Part shown: piece by piece, positions 36,583 to 45,351 of the stretch
How positions within the stretch are numbered: position 1 is the first letter of the stretch
Layout: each line of letters opens with the position of its first letter
Source: Chania fonticola_B
GTDB taxonomy: Bacteria; Pseudomonadota; Gammaproteobacteria; Enterobacterales; Enterobacteriaceae
Length of the DNA: 64,000 nt
Assembly: GCF_048537545.1 (NCBI RefSeq)
Contig: NZ_CP183218.1
Direction: 5' to 3' (one strand)
Notes under the pieces: generated by a model
Told to the model about the DNA's origin: nothing
Databases searched by the model: none
What the model saw: only the letters and a program-made list of their open reading frames with translations
Position numbers and translations under genes: made by a program

Positions 36583-37088
36583 CAGAGCTGCCCGACGATA
36601 CAGCGCGGTTTACCCTGCAACCGAGCCACCGCCCAGCGCATATCCCGCCAATGCTCGTCAATCGACGCCTCAACGTCATCGGCCTTTTTATCCCCCTTTG
36701 CGCTGGCATCAACCGTGCGGTAACGCTCGTACAGGACAGCCGTGGCCATGGCGCAGACCGCGCTCAGGTAGTGAAAACACTTCTCGCTCTCCCCGTCGAT
36801 ATGCTCGGCGGGCACATCCGTCAGGCACGTAAATCCGGCGGCCATCTGCTGCTCGCGGTACAGATACAACTCGGCATTGGTCTCGGCGATACCACTTTGG
36901 ATCGCGCGGCGCAGGCGCTGCGGCGTGACGGTATGCTCCAGGCGCATCAGCTCACGCACGCGCTTAGGGTCGACGTCGGGGAAAAAGAAGGTGTTTTTAA
37001 TCACCGACTCCGACACATCCGGGGGCGGGATAATGGCCGTCGGCACATCAAACGGCGCAACGGGGTTATGCATAATCACTGTTGTCAT
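36582..37088 (-). CDS. L: Head completion/stabilisation protein gpL
   Basis: A 168-residue P2 gpL homologue (169 in P2) with FFFPDVDPKRVRELMRLEHTVTPQRLRRAI near residue 34-63. It stabilises DNA-filled heads and forms the connection for the tail. The 92-bp gap to M contains no clear gene. A second ATG six codons in is possible. Confidence 0.92.
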   Translation of the reverse strand: MTTVIMHNPVAPFDVPTAIIPPPDVSESVIKNTFFFPDVDPKRVRELMRLEHTVTPQRLRRAIQSGIAETNAELYLYREQQMAAGFTCLTDVPAEHIDGESEKCFHYLSAVCAMATAVLYERYRTVDASAKGDKKADDVEASIDEHWRDMRWAVARLQGKPRCIVGQL

Positions 37089-37180
37089 GACGACCTCAAA
37101 ATAGGGGGCGGTGGACGATGGCGTTGATAAGCCCGGAGGCAGTCGCGGCCATCGTGCCGCCCAGCGCGGGGCGCATTCTG

Positions 37181-37927
37181 TTAACCGGCGACTTTTTTCG
37201 CCTTCGGTGGCCGCCCGCGTTTTGCCGGGGTGGCGGCAGTCTTACGCGGGCGCGCGGTTGTTCTTTTGGCGGCGGGGGTCGGTTTGGGCTTGAGCGCACT
37301 CTCGCACCGTTGGATCTCTTTTTTCACCCCGGCGGCCTTGTCCTTTCGCATGGCGATGTTGAGGTGTTCCAGCGCCTGCGCAAAATCACCCACCTCGCTG
37401 AACATCAGGCCAATGACCTTGTGCAGCTTGGCGCGCACCTCTTCGGGCATGTCCGCATCGCCGACCAGCTCCAACGTGGACAGCAAGTCGCTGATAGCGA
37501 CCGGCGTCCCCGCCTTGCGGCAGCGCTCGGCGGACAGCGCAACATCTTCAACCAGCAAATAGGGTGCCGGGCGTTTGTTGTTCGGGGTAGCAAGCCGGTG
37601 TTGCAGCGCATAGGGCGCAATCACCAGCGCGCCGGGGATATCGTCGGCGTCGAGCCGCCATTGCATGACCGTCATCAGGATGTCATCTTGTGCGCCACGC
37701 CCTTCGGCCAGCACGCCAGCCACCCAGGGCGCATAGGCAGGCAACATGGCCCGCTTATGCTCGGCTTTCCTCTCGACGGAGTAGATTTGTTTTAACTTTG
37801 CGCGGTCTGCGGCCAGCTTAACGAGCATTTGCTCGTAGGCGTTGGCATGGCGCAGCGGATCATCCACCCGCTGCGCAGCCTCCATGGCCGAGACCCGCAT
37901 CATGTGACGCTGTGCGGGACTCGTCAT
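37181..37927 (-). CDS. M: Terminase small subunit/endonuclease gpM
   Basis: A 248-residue P2 gpM homologue (247 in P2). It recognises and cuts cos with the ATPase gpP. Residues about 1-190 carry the conserved terminase region (MTSPAQRHMMRVSA..., PYLLVEDVALSAERCR). The C-terminus is very basic and includes an AT-hook-like KRGRPPKAKK. Confidence 0.93.
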   Translation of the reverse strand: MTSPAQRHMMRVSAMEAAQRVDDPLRHANAYEQMLVKLAADRAKLKQIYSVERKAEHKRAMLPAYAPWVAGVLAEGRGAQDDILMTVMQWRLDADDIPGALVIAPYALQHRLATPNNKRPAPYLLVEDVALSAERCRKAGTPVAISDLLSTLELVGDADMPEEVRAKLHKVIGLMFSEVGDFAQALEHLNIAMRKDKAAGVKKEIQRCESALKPKPTPAAKRTTARPRKTAATPAKRGRPPKAKKVAG

Positions 37928-37930
37928 GGT

Positions 37931-39082
37931 TTACGCCTTATCGTCTGCGGGTTGTTCGCCGGTTGCTACGGGCTGTGTGATCGCCGTCATTTCCTTCACC
38001 AACTCCCCCGCCAACGCTTTAACCGTATCCGGGTTGGTTTCGGTTTTCTGGGCCAGCAACTCGATATTTTCAATCAGGCAACCGAAGGCGTAATCCTCAA
38101 CCACATAGTCGATGTTCATCGACTCGTAGTTTTCCACGCGGTCACGCTTGGCGTTTTCTTCCATGTGACGGCGGTGGCTCTCATCCATGAAGTAGATAGA
38201 GAGGTTTTCCAGGCTGGTGACCATGATGGCGTTGGCAGGGAAGAACGGCACGCGCAAGGCTGGCAAGTTACCGATGCGCTTCTGGCTGACAATCACGTCG
38301 GCGGCCATCGCCTCGGTGTTCGCCTGCTCCTGGTTAACAATCGGGAAATACTTGTCCGCCAGCAACTTGCGGCCACAGATGACAACAAGGTCAGGTGACT
38401 CTTGATGCCATGGCGCAATCAGGTTGTTGGTGGCGTCCATCACCAGCGCATCCAGATTGGCAAAATCCCCCTCTTTACCGATGCGAATAACCGCTGAAAT
38501 CACCGTCCCATCTTCAGCAGTCACACAGTCCATCACGCGCGCTGGCGCTTCGTCGCGGTACTTTTGCAGCCAGCCGACGGCGATATCTTGCAGCAGTGGG
38601 TATTTGATGCGGTCTGAGGTGGGCGCGCGCTTGATGCCGTTGAACCCGGCCATGATGAAATCCAATGCCTGACGCTTCACGATGGCGTTACGGATACGCA
38701 ACTGGAAATCCTGATAGCGCGCCCAGAGGTCGAGCTGCTTATAGCGCAGATGGAAGTCAAAGTTCATTTGCTGACACTCATAACCCTTTGACTCCAGCGC
38801 GGTGAAATCAGCGGTCTGACGCTCTTTGCCACTGTCGGTGTCGGTGGTGCTGGCAATGGAGCCATTGACACCAACGCCGACCTTTTCCCCTTTCAGCTCA
38901 TCCACCGGCACCATGTTGATGCGGGTCAGAAAATCAGAGGTCTCCTGCACGGTATTCATCAGGGTTTGTGTGACTGACGGCTCCACGCTGAACTTGTTGG
39001 AGATATCACCGACGTCGATGCCGTTGAGCTTGGCCACTTGCAGCAAATAGGCATTAAATTTAAAGCGAGTCTCTTTTTTCAT
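37931..39082 (-). CDS. N: Major capsid protein gpN
   Basis: A 383-residue HK97-fold capsid protein (357 in P2). The N-terminal region is removed by gpO in P2; family motifs include YLLQVAKLNGIDVGDISNKFSVEPSV, GFNGIKRAPTSDR and ESMNIDYVVEDY near the C-terminus. The extra length is a charged C-terminal extension (residues about 345-383). Confidence 0.94.
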   Translation of the reverse strand: MKKETRFKFNAYLLQVAKLNGIDVGDISNKFSVEPSVTQTLMNTVQETSDFLTRINMVPVDELKGEKVGVGVNGSIASTTDTDSGKERQTADFTALESKGYECQQMNFDFHLRYKQLDLWARYQDFQLRIRNAIVKRQALDFIMAGFNGIKRAPTSDRIKYPLLQDIAVGWLQKYRDEAPARVMDCVTAEDGTVISAVIRIGKEGDFANLDALVMDATNNLIAPWHQESPDLVVICGRKLLADKYFPIVNQEQANTEAMAADVIVSQKRIGNLPALRVPFFPANAIMVTSLENLSIYFMDESHRRHMEENAKRDRVENYESMNIDYVVEDYAFGCLIENIELLAQKTETNPDTVKALAGELVKEMTAITQPVATGEQPADDKA

Positions 39083-39144
39083 TATGGTTTCCTAGTCAAT
39101 AAACGGGGTGATAACAGGGGGCGTACTACGCCCCGGTCAGTCGG

Positions 39145-39990
39145 TTAGCAGTTGGTCAGCAGGCTATCCCCACCATCGCCACCGGTTGCCGCCGGGCGGC
39201 CCGGCTGACTAAAGCTCTCGGTGTTGTCGAGCGTGTTTTTCAGCTCGGCAAACTGCTGCTGGCTCTCTTTTGCTGCGGTTTTTAGCCCGGCGATTTCCTG
39301 CTCCAGCTCGGTAAAACGCTGCGCGGTGCTTTCGCCGCTGGCCTGTACCTGCTCCACCACCGCCGTGACGGCCTCATGCACATCACTGAAACGCGCGTCA
39401 TCGCTCTCCTGCTTGCGGCTGAACATGGCTTTTACCTTTTCGCTCAGACTGGATAGCAAGGTATCGGGCACCTCTTCGAACTCCAGTTCGACCGGGGTGG
39501 CCACCGAGAACAAATCACCTGGCTCGGACTTGCGGCCCGCGAGGGGATTGGTTTTAGCGCGAGAGCAGAATTCCAGGTATTCCGTCCCCAGGCTGGCCGG
39601 GTCATCAGTCACCGCGAGGCCAACGAGATAGCACTTGCCGGTATTGGCAAAGTTCGGGCGGATCTCCATGGAGGTGTAAACTTTCTGGCCCGCCTTCACC
39701 ATGGCGGCCAAGTCGTCGGTAGGGGTCAACTTGGCGAACAGCGCCCACTTGCCATTGAGGATGGAGTCGTCAGCAATTTTCTCGGCTTTCAACTCGATCA
39801 CATCGCCCAGGCGCTTAAAATCGCCGTTGGGGAATAGCCCTTTGATGTGTTCCAAATTGATGCGGCAGCCATAGACACGCGGGTCAAAGCTCTCGCCCAT
39901 TTGCTGGATATCATTGCCGTCAATCACACGGCCATCGCAGGTATCACCTTCAACGCCAACGCGAAACCACTTTGATACTTTTTTTGCCAT
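39145..39990 (-). CDS. O: Capsid scaffold/protease gpO
   Basis: A 281-residue serine protease-scaffold (284 in P2). The N-terminal protease domain includes WFRVGVEGDTCDGR and GCRINLEHIKG (catalytic His region near residue 48) and YTSMEIRPNFANTGKCYLVGLAVTDDPAS (Ser near 107). The C-terminal coiled coil is the scaffold. MAKKVSKW at 39990 is the start: AGGA is eight bases upstream, whereas an ATG at 39996 has only two bases of spacing. Confidence 0.93.
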   Translation of the reverse strand: MAKKVSKWFRVGVEGDTCDGRVIDGNDIQQMGESFDPRVYGCRINLEHIKGLFPNGDFKRLGDVIELKAEKIADDSILNGKWALFAKLTPTDDLAAMVKAGQKVYTSMEIRPNFANTGKCYLVGLAVTDDPASLGTEYLEFCSRAKTNPLAGRKSEPGDLFSVATPVELEFEEVPDTLLSSLSEKVKAMFSRKQESDDARFSDVHEAVTAVVEQVQASGESTAQRFTELEQEIAGLKTAAKESQQQFAELKNTLDNTESFSQPGRPAATGGDGGDSLLTNC

Positions 39991-40012
39991 GGTCATTGTC
40001 CTGATTGGGAGT

Positions 40013-40087
40013 GTTATGTCGGGGGCTAGTTTCCCGGTCAAACACTCACGCGACCAGCAATGGCCGACGGACTACCCCTGACACAAC
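40013..40087. promoter_or_regulatory. Divergent late promoters PP and PO with Ogr-type boxes
   Basis: Two facing boxes: plus strand GTTATGTCGGGGGCTAG (from 40013) for gene P, and minus strand GTTGTGTCAGGGGTAGTCC (40087-40069) for gene O. They resemble each other and the PV/PF boxes (GTTGT...GGGG...TCC). The interval O-P (39991-40154) has no gene. Confidence 0.55.
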
Positions 40088-40154
40088 AGCACCTTAGCGC
40101 GCCGCCGGTGCCGGTTGCGTAGCCTTGCCCTCGTCACCACCACGAGGGCACAGC

Positions 40155-41927
40155 ATGCACATTCAGACCGACACCACACTCCTGCTCGACCCACGCCGAC
40201 AGGCATCCTTGCTCTACTGGCAAGGGTTTTCCGTCAAGCAGATTGCCGAAATGCTCAACCAAAAAGCCCCCACTGTGCAGAGCTGGAAACAACGCGAAAA
40301 ATGGGATGCGATTGCGCCGATTTCCCGCGTCGAAGCCAGCCTGGAAGCGCGGATTATTCAGCTTATTTTGAAGGGCAAGAAGGAAGGCAGTGACTACAAA
40401 GAGATTGACCTATTAGGCCGCCAGATTGAGCGGTTAGCACGGGTTAATCGTTACATGACCACCGGCAACGAGGTCGACCTCAATCCCAACGTGGCCAACC
40501 GTAACAAAGGGGAGCGCAAGAAGCCGAAAAAGAACTATTTCAGCGAGGAAGCGATTGCCAAGCTGGAGCAGGTATTTTTTGATGATTCATTCGAGTATCA
40601 GCTCGGCTGGCATAAAGCCGGACTGGTGCACCGTATCCGCAACATCCTGAAATCGCGTCAGATTGGCGCGACGTTTTACTTTGCACGCGAGTCACTGCTG
40701 CGCGCGTTGAAAACCGGCCTCAATCAGGTTTTCCTCTCCGCCAGTAAAACCCAGGCGTATGTGTTCCGTGAATACATTATTCAGTTTGCCCAGATGGTTG
40801 ACATTGAACTAAGCGGCGACCCGATTGTGCTCGGTAACAACGGCGCAAAGCTGATATTCCTCGGCACCAACTCCAACACCGCGCAGAGCCATAACGGCGA
40901 CCTGCTGGTCGACGAAATCTTTTGGATCCCCAACTTCCAAAAGCTGCGCAAAGTGGCTTCCGGCATGGCCTCGCAAAAGCACCTGCGGTCAACCTACTTT
41001 TCCACCCCGTCCACCCTCGCGCATGGGGCGTTCCCGTTCTGGTCTGGCGAGCTGTTCAATAAGGGGCGCAAAAGCACCAAAGAGCATGTGGAGATCGATA
41101 TAAGCCACAACGCGCTGGCGGCAGGCAGGCTTTGCGGTGATGGTCAATGGCGGCAAATTGTCACCATTGAGGACGCCCTCGCCGGGGGATGCGACCTGTT
41201 CGACCTGGATACGCTTAAGCGCGAAAACAGCGCCGATGATTTCCGAAACCTGTTTATGTGCGAATTCGTTGACGATAAAGCCTCGGTGTTCCCGTTTGAG
41301 GAATTGCAGGGCTGCATGGTGGACAGCCTGGAGGAATGGACGGACGTTAACCCATACGCCGCGCGGCCCTTTGGTGACCGCCCGGTATGGGTCGGCTATG
41401 ACCCTGCGCACACCGGCGACAGTGCCGGGTGTGTGGTATTGGCTCCGCCGATGGCCGTGGGCGGTAAATTCCGCATCCTGGAGCACCACCAGTGGAAAGG
41501 CATGGACTTTGCCGCCCAGGCTGAGGCCATCAAAGCGCTAACAGAAAAGTACCGCGTGGAGTATATCGGTATCGATGCCACCGGCATCGGCCAGGGTGTA
41601 TTTCAACTTGTGCGCGCCTTCTACCCGGCAGCACGGGAAATCCGCTATAGCCCGGAGGTAAAGACCGCCATGGTACTGAAAGCCAAAGACACCATTGGCA
41701 GTGGCCGCCTGGAATACGACATCGCCCACACCGATATCACCAAATCGTTTATGGCCATCCGCAAAACCATGACCGCCAGCGGACGCAGCGCCACTTATGA
41801 CGCCAGCCGCAGTGAAGAAGCCAGCCACGCCGACGTAGCGTGGGCGACCATGCACGCCCTGTTAAACGAACCGCTCACCGCCGCCAATGGTCAGCCGTCA
41901 AAATCTATCCTGGAGTTCAACCGATGA
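40155..41927 (+). CDS. P: Terminase large subunit (ATPase) gpP
   Basis: A 590-residue packaging ATPase (590 in P2). It starts MHIQTDTTLLLDPRRQASLLYWQGFS with a GAGGG ribosome-binding site. The Walker-A-like KSRQIGATFYFAR (near residue 164-176), the Walker B/DE region LLVDEIFW near 252-259 and the nuclease-fold WVGYDPAHTGDSAG near 412-425 are visible. Ends TGA overlapping the Q start (ATGA). Confidence 0.95.
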   Translation: MHIQTDTTLLLDPRRQASLLYWQGFSVKQIAEMLNQKAPTVQSWKQREKWDAIAPISRVEASLEARIIQLILKGKKEGSDYKEIDLLGRQIERLARVNRYMTTGNEVDLNPNVANRNKGERKKPKKNYFSEEAIAKLEQVFFDDSFEYQLGWHKAGLVHRIRNILKSRQIGATFYFARESLLRALKTGLNQVFLSASKTQAYVFREYIIQFAQMVDIELSGDPIVLGNNGAKLIFLGTNSNTAQSHNGDLLVDEIFWIPNFQKLRKVASGMASQKHLRSTYFSTPSTLAHGAFPFWSGELFNKGRKSTKEHVEIDISHNALAAGRLCGDGQWRQIVTIEDALAGGCDLFDLDTLKRENSADDFRNLFMCEFVDDKASVFPFEELQGCMVDSLEEWTDVNPYAARPFGDRPVWVGYDPAHTGDSAGCVVLAPPMAVGGKFRILEHHQWKGMDFAAQAEAIKALTEKYRVEYIGIDATGIGQGVFQLVRAFYPAAREIRYSPEVKTAMVLKAKDTIGSGRLEYDIAHTDITKSFMAIRKTMTASGRSATYDASRSEEASHADVAWATMHALLNEPLTAANGQPSKSILEFNR

Positions 41928-42955
41928 GTAAGCGCAACCGCCGTAATAAAAAGGCCACCATAACCGCAACGCAGCCCGCCCAGGCTACGCAGGCGTTCAC
42001 CTTTGGAGAGCCGTCAGCGGTATTGGATCGCCGTGACATTTTGGATTACACCGAGTGCGTCGGTAACGGAAAGTGGATAGAGCCGCCAATCAGTTTTTCA
42101 GGGCTGGCGAAAACCTTTCGCGCCGCCGTACATCACAGCTCACCGATTTACGTGAAGCGCAACATCTTGGCCAGCACCTACATCCCACACCCGCTGCTAT
42201 CCCAGCAGGATTTTAGCCGCTTTGCGCTTGACCATCTGGTATTTGGAAACGCATTTTTAGAGCAGCGTTTAAGCGTCAGCGGCAAGCTGATGAGGCTTGT
42301 CACCTCCCCGGCCAAATACACCCGGCGCGGCGTGGAGCGTGGGGTTTACTGGTTTGTGCAGTCCTTTACCGAGCCGCACAGCTTCGCCCCGAACAGTGTT
42401 TTTCACCTGCTGGAGCCGGATATTAACCAGGAGCTTTATGGGATGCCCGAATACCTGAGCGCGCTTAACTCGGCATGGCTGAACGAGTCCGCCACGCTGT
42501 TCCGCCGCAAGTATTACCAGAACGGCGCGCACGCCGGTTATATCATGTATGTGACCGATGCAGCCCAAAGCACCACCGATGTCGATGCACTGCGAGAGGC
42601 AATGAGTAACTCAAAGGGGTTGGGTAATTTTAAGAACCTGTTTTTCTATGCGCCGAACGGAAAGCCCGACGGCATTAAAATCGTGCCGCTCAGTGAAGTG
42701 GCCACCAAAGACGATTTCTTTAACATCAAGAAAGTCAGCGCGGCTGACCTGATGGACGCCCACCGCATCCCCTATCAGTTGATGGGGGGCAAGCCGGAAA
42801 ACGTCGGGTCAACCGGCGACGTAGAGAAAGCGGCCAAGGTCTTTGTGCGCAACGAGCTGACGCCGCTACAGGAGCGCATCAAGGAGGTTAATGACTGGCT
42901 TGGTATTGAGGTCATCCGGTTTAAAAAATACAGCCTCGACAACGACGACGAGTAA
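41924..42955 (+). CDS. Q: Portal protein gpQ
   Basis: A 343-residue portal (344 in P2). Motifs include ILDYTECVGNGKWIEPPISF, LDHLVFGNAFLE and YHQLMGG-like RIPYQLMGGKPENVGSTGDVEKAAKVF near the C-terminus. It forms the dodecameric DNA gate of the head. Translationally coupled to P by a 4-bp overlap. Confidence 0.95.
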   Translation: MSKRNRRNKKATITATQPAQATQAFTFGEPSAVLDRRDILDYTECVGNGKWIEPPISFSGLAKTFRAAVHHSSPIYVKRNILASTYIPHPLLSQQDFSRFALDHLVFGNAFLEQRLSVSGKLMRLVTSPAKYTRRGVERGVYWFVQSFTEPHSFAPNSVFHLLEPDINQELYGMPEYLSALNSAWLNESATLFRRKYYQNGAHAGYIMYVTDAAQSTTDVDALREAMSNSKGLGNFKNLFFYAPNGKPDGIKIVPLSEVATKDDFFNIKKVSAADLMDAHRIPYQLMGGKPENVGSTGDVEKAAKVFVRNELTPLQERIKEVNDWLGIEVIRFKKYSLDNDDE

Positions 42956-42961
42956 CCCTAC

Positions 42962-42985
42962 AGCCGCCAATCTAGGCGGCTTTAC
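42962..42985 (+). terminator. Terminator after gene Q
   Basis: AGCCGCC (42962-42968), six-base loop, GGCGGCT (42975-42981) and a short TTTACTAT tail. The remaining interval 42986-43341 holds the cos site, an AT-rich stretch (about 43080-43117) and the promoter region of the next gene, but no further gene. Confidence 0.6.
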
Positions 42986-43126
42986 TATACCTATGCTGTA
43001 ACGCTCTCAGACGCCCACCACGCCACGCAATCCCCTACCCCACACCTGATTTTATTTCAAAAATTCAATGCCGCCACGACGCGAAAAATCAATTATTTTT
43101 TTAAAATAAAATTCAATCTGCGCGCA

Positions 43127-43145
43127 ATGCTATCCCCACCACGCC
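43127..43145. other. cos site (19-nt cohesive end sequence)
   Basis: The minus strand reads GGCGTGGTGGGGATAGCAT. From memory it matches the 19-nt cohesive ends of 186 and P2 (GGCG-GGCGGGGA-AGCA pattern) at nearly every position and continues with TGCGCGC as in P2. It lies downstream of Q, where cos lies in P2, next to an AT-rich run suited to bending by IHF. Confidence 0.7.
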
Positions 43146-43341
43146 TGCCCGCTTCATGGGTCGGTTTTCATGCAGTTGCCTGACTGATTGTAAACCCATC
43201 AGTCCTCACAATCCTTAGCAAAAGAGCCTATAACCTAGCCATGCAATTTCATGCATAAACACGCAGAAAATCCAAGTCAATGATGACACCTTAAGAGTGT
43301 ATCGTTAAGCTAGGGAAAATTTTTGGGGAGTCAAAGAACGT

Positions 43342-44421
43342 ATGTCTAACGAAATCCAATACATTGAAACTGGAAAACTGGCGTTTGACCCAGAAAACCC
43401 ACGTTTCTACAGATTGAACGACAAAGCAGGCTCTGATGTAGCAGTCATTGAAGAGATGCTTGATGACGAAAGCGTCCAAGACCTCATGCTGTCGATCGGT
43501 GAACAAGACTATTTTCCTGGGGAACCATTACTTGTTGTCAAGAAAGGGAAAAACTTTGTCGTTGTTGAGGGTAACCGTCGTTTAGCCGCAGTAAAGCTCC
43601 TAAATGGTGATTTGAACCCCCCAAAGAAAAAAGAAAAAGGGGTTCAAGTAATTTTAGATGAAGCAATACATAAACCTCAAAAATTACCATGCTTGGTTTA
43701 TAAAAACCGAGAGGATGTACTTAGGTATATCGGCTACCGGCATATCACAGGAGTAAAAGAATGGGATGCGTTATCAAAGGCAAAGTATCTTAAAGAGCTT
43801 AGTGATACCTTTTATCAAGGCAAAGACCACAGCGTTCTTTTTAAATCATTAGCGAAGGAAATTGGCAGCAAACCATATTATGTTGGATTGTTACTAACAT
43901 CCCTCAACCTATATGAACAAGCATCTAACTCTGATTTCTTCGACTTACCAATGAATGAAAGAGATGTGGATTTTTCTTATATAACAACTGCACTAGGGTA
44001 TAACAACATCACAGATTGGTTAGGTTTAGAAGATAGAAACGATCTAGATGCCAAAAACCTGGACATAAATAATTTAAATAAACTTTTCGCTTGGTTTTTT
44101 GTTAGAGATCAACAGGGTGAAACTATAATTGGCGAAAGCCGTGGAATAAAGAAACTTAATAAAATAGTTGCATCAGAAGCAGCAGTTGAAAATTTAATTA
44201 AATCAAAAAACATTGAAGAAGCATTTTTATATACTAATGGGCAGGAGGAGGCTTTAGAAGAAGCTTTGAATATGGCTGAATCAAGTCTAAAAGTAGTCTG
44301 GGATATGCTTCTTAAAAATAATAAATTCACAGAAAGGCAGGAAGCCCATGCGAGTGAAATTTCATCTATAGCCAGAAAAATAAAAAGACATATAGAAGAT
44401 GCTAGAGAGGATGATCGATAA
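43342..44421 (+). CDS. ParB/Srx-like domain protein of the cargo island
   Basis: A 359-residue protein. The N-terminal 90 residues contain the ParB-like signature: PENPRF (17-22), GEPLLVV (60-66) and VVEGNRRLAAVKLL (74-87). The rest is helical with no recognised domain and a charged C-terminus. It is preceded by GGGGAG and an AT-rich leader and ends overlapping the next ATG by one base. Base composition is clearly more AT-rich than the phage late genes, indicating recent acquisition. Similar ParB-like domains occur next to DNA-modification genes; the role is unknown. It is unlikely to be a partition protein, as no ParA is nearby. Confidence 0.7.
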   Translation: MSNEIQYIETGKLAFDPENPRFYRLNDKAGSDVAVIEEMLDDESVQDLMLSIGEQDYFPGEPLLVVKKGKNFVVVEGNRRLAAVKLLNGDLNPPKKKEKGVQVILDEAIHKPQKLPCLVYKNREDVLRYIGYRHITGVKEWDALSKAKYLKELSDTFYQGKDHSVLFKSLAKEIGSKPYYVGLLLTSLNLYEQASNSDFFDLPMNERDVDFSYITTALGYNNITDWLGLEDRNDLDAKNLDINNLNKLFAWFFVRDQQGETIIGESRGIKKLNKIVASEAAVENLIKSKNIEEAFLYTNGQEEALEEALNMAESSLKVVWDMLLKNNKFTERQEAHASEISSIARKIKRHIEDAREDDR

Positions 44422-45350
44422 TGTTAGAACGATTGGACTCGTTACCTGATAATGAACCATATTTGTGGGCTGATTATCTTGAAATATGGGCTACTGTAAG
44501 TATTAATAATTGTTTTAGCCGAGGTGAGCTTGCGAGCATGTGCATCGCTCAAGCTCGCCCCAGAAACCGTACATTTTCAGATGAAAAATGGCAGTGGGCT
44601 ATAACATTTATTGATACAAGGATTGTACTTTTTGGAGACAACTACCCGTTTTACCTTTCTGACGATAGAGACACTATTCATCTCAAGCATGATAATTATA
44701 GAGATTTCACAGAAAACGAAAAGTTGTATATAGCATTACTATTTTGCGCAAATGTTAAATATGTGAGAGCAAAAAAAAGACATATTTTAACAGGAGCCTT
44801 CGAAAAAATAAGTTTACCCATTTTTAAAAGCCTCATGCCTCTCGGGGCCACAGTAACCCCTTGCTGGGCTAGTGCTGGTAATGCTGGAGTTTACACTGGC
44901 CTGCTATATGACAAGCTAACCCAAATAGCTAGAGATATTAGATGCCCTACAACATTTACTATTGATCATTTTAAACCTGGAGATCGTGGTGATGGGGGAA
45001 TTGACATGTTGGCATGGCATGATATGGCAGATGATCGCCCCTCGCTCCCAATTGCGTTTGCCCAGTGTGGATGCTCAAAAGATGAGTGGGTTGCAAAGCA
45101 ATTAGAAGCATCGCCTGCAAAAATGCTTCATATGCTCCCGGTGATACACCCATGGGCCAATTACTATTTTCTTCCTCAAGATCTTAGGTGGCATAATGTT
45201 GGCTGGGCACACCTGAGCGATGTAGGAGCAGCGATTTTCGTAGACAGATTACGCTTAATTAATTTGACTGTACGCAATACTGGAATTTCGCACCGCCGAT
45301 ATATCAGATTTGTTCCTTATCTGATACACCAGCAAATGAGAACAAGCTAA
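44421..45350 (+). CDS. Putative restriction-type nuclease of the cargo island
   Basis: A 309-residue AT-rich-coded protein with no close family I can name. Residues 190-216 (GDGGIDMLAW...IAFAQC) resemble the PD-(D/E)XK core of some restriction enzymes: Asp195 after a beta turn, then a strand ending Gln215-Cys, with Lys220 nearby in place of the usual E-x-K. Cys/Trp-rich segments occur at 148-150 and 261-262. It is co-translated with the ParB-like gene and convergent (one base apart) with a cytosine methyltransferase, which supports a restriction or defence role by association. Confidence 0.5.
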   Translation: MLERLDSLPDNEPYLWADYLEIWATVSINNCFSRGELASMCIAQARPRNRTFSDEKWQWAITFIDTRIVLFGDNYPFYLSDDRDTIHLKHDNYRDFTENEKLYIALLFCANVKYVRAKKRHILTGAFEKISLPIFKSLMPLGATVTPCWASAGNAGVYTGLLYDKLTQIARDIRCPTTFTIDHFKPGDRGDGGIDMLAWHDMADDRPSLPIAFAQCGCSKDEWVAKQLEASPAKMLHMLPVIHPWANYYFLPQDLRWHNVGWAHLSDVGAAIFVDRLRLINLTVRNTGISHRRYIRFVPYLIHQQMRTS

Positions 45351-45351
45351 T

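Noticed and set aside
37096..37299. A 67-codon minus-strand frame between genes L and M
   Set aside because: Mostly antiparallel in phase with the lysine-rich M 3' end, rich in R and P, and without a ribosome-binding site.
43241..43256. ATGCA/TGCAT inverted repeat upstream of the ParB-like gene as an operator
   Set aside because: Only five bases per arm in an AT-rich leader; too weak to support without comparison.
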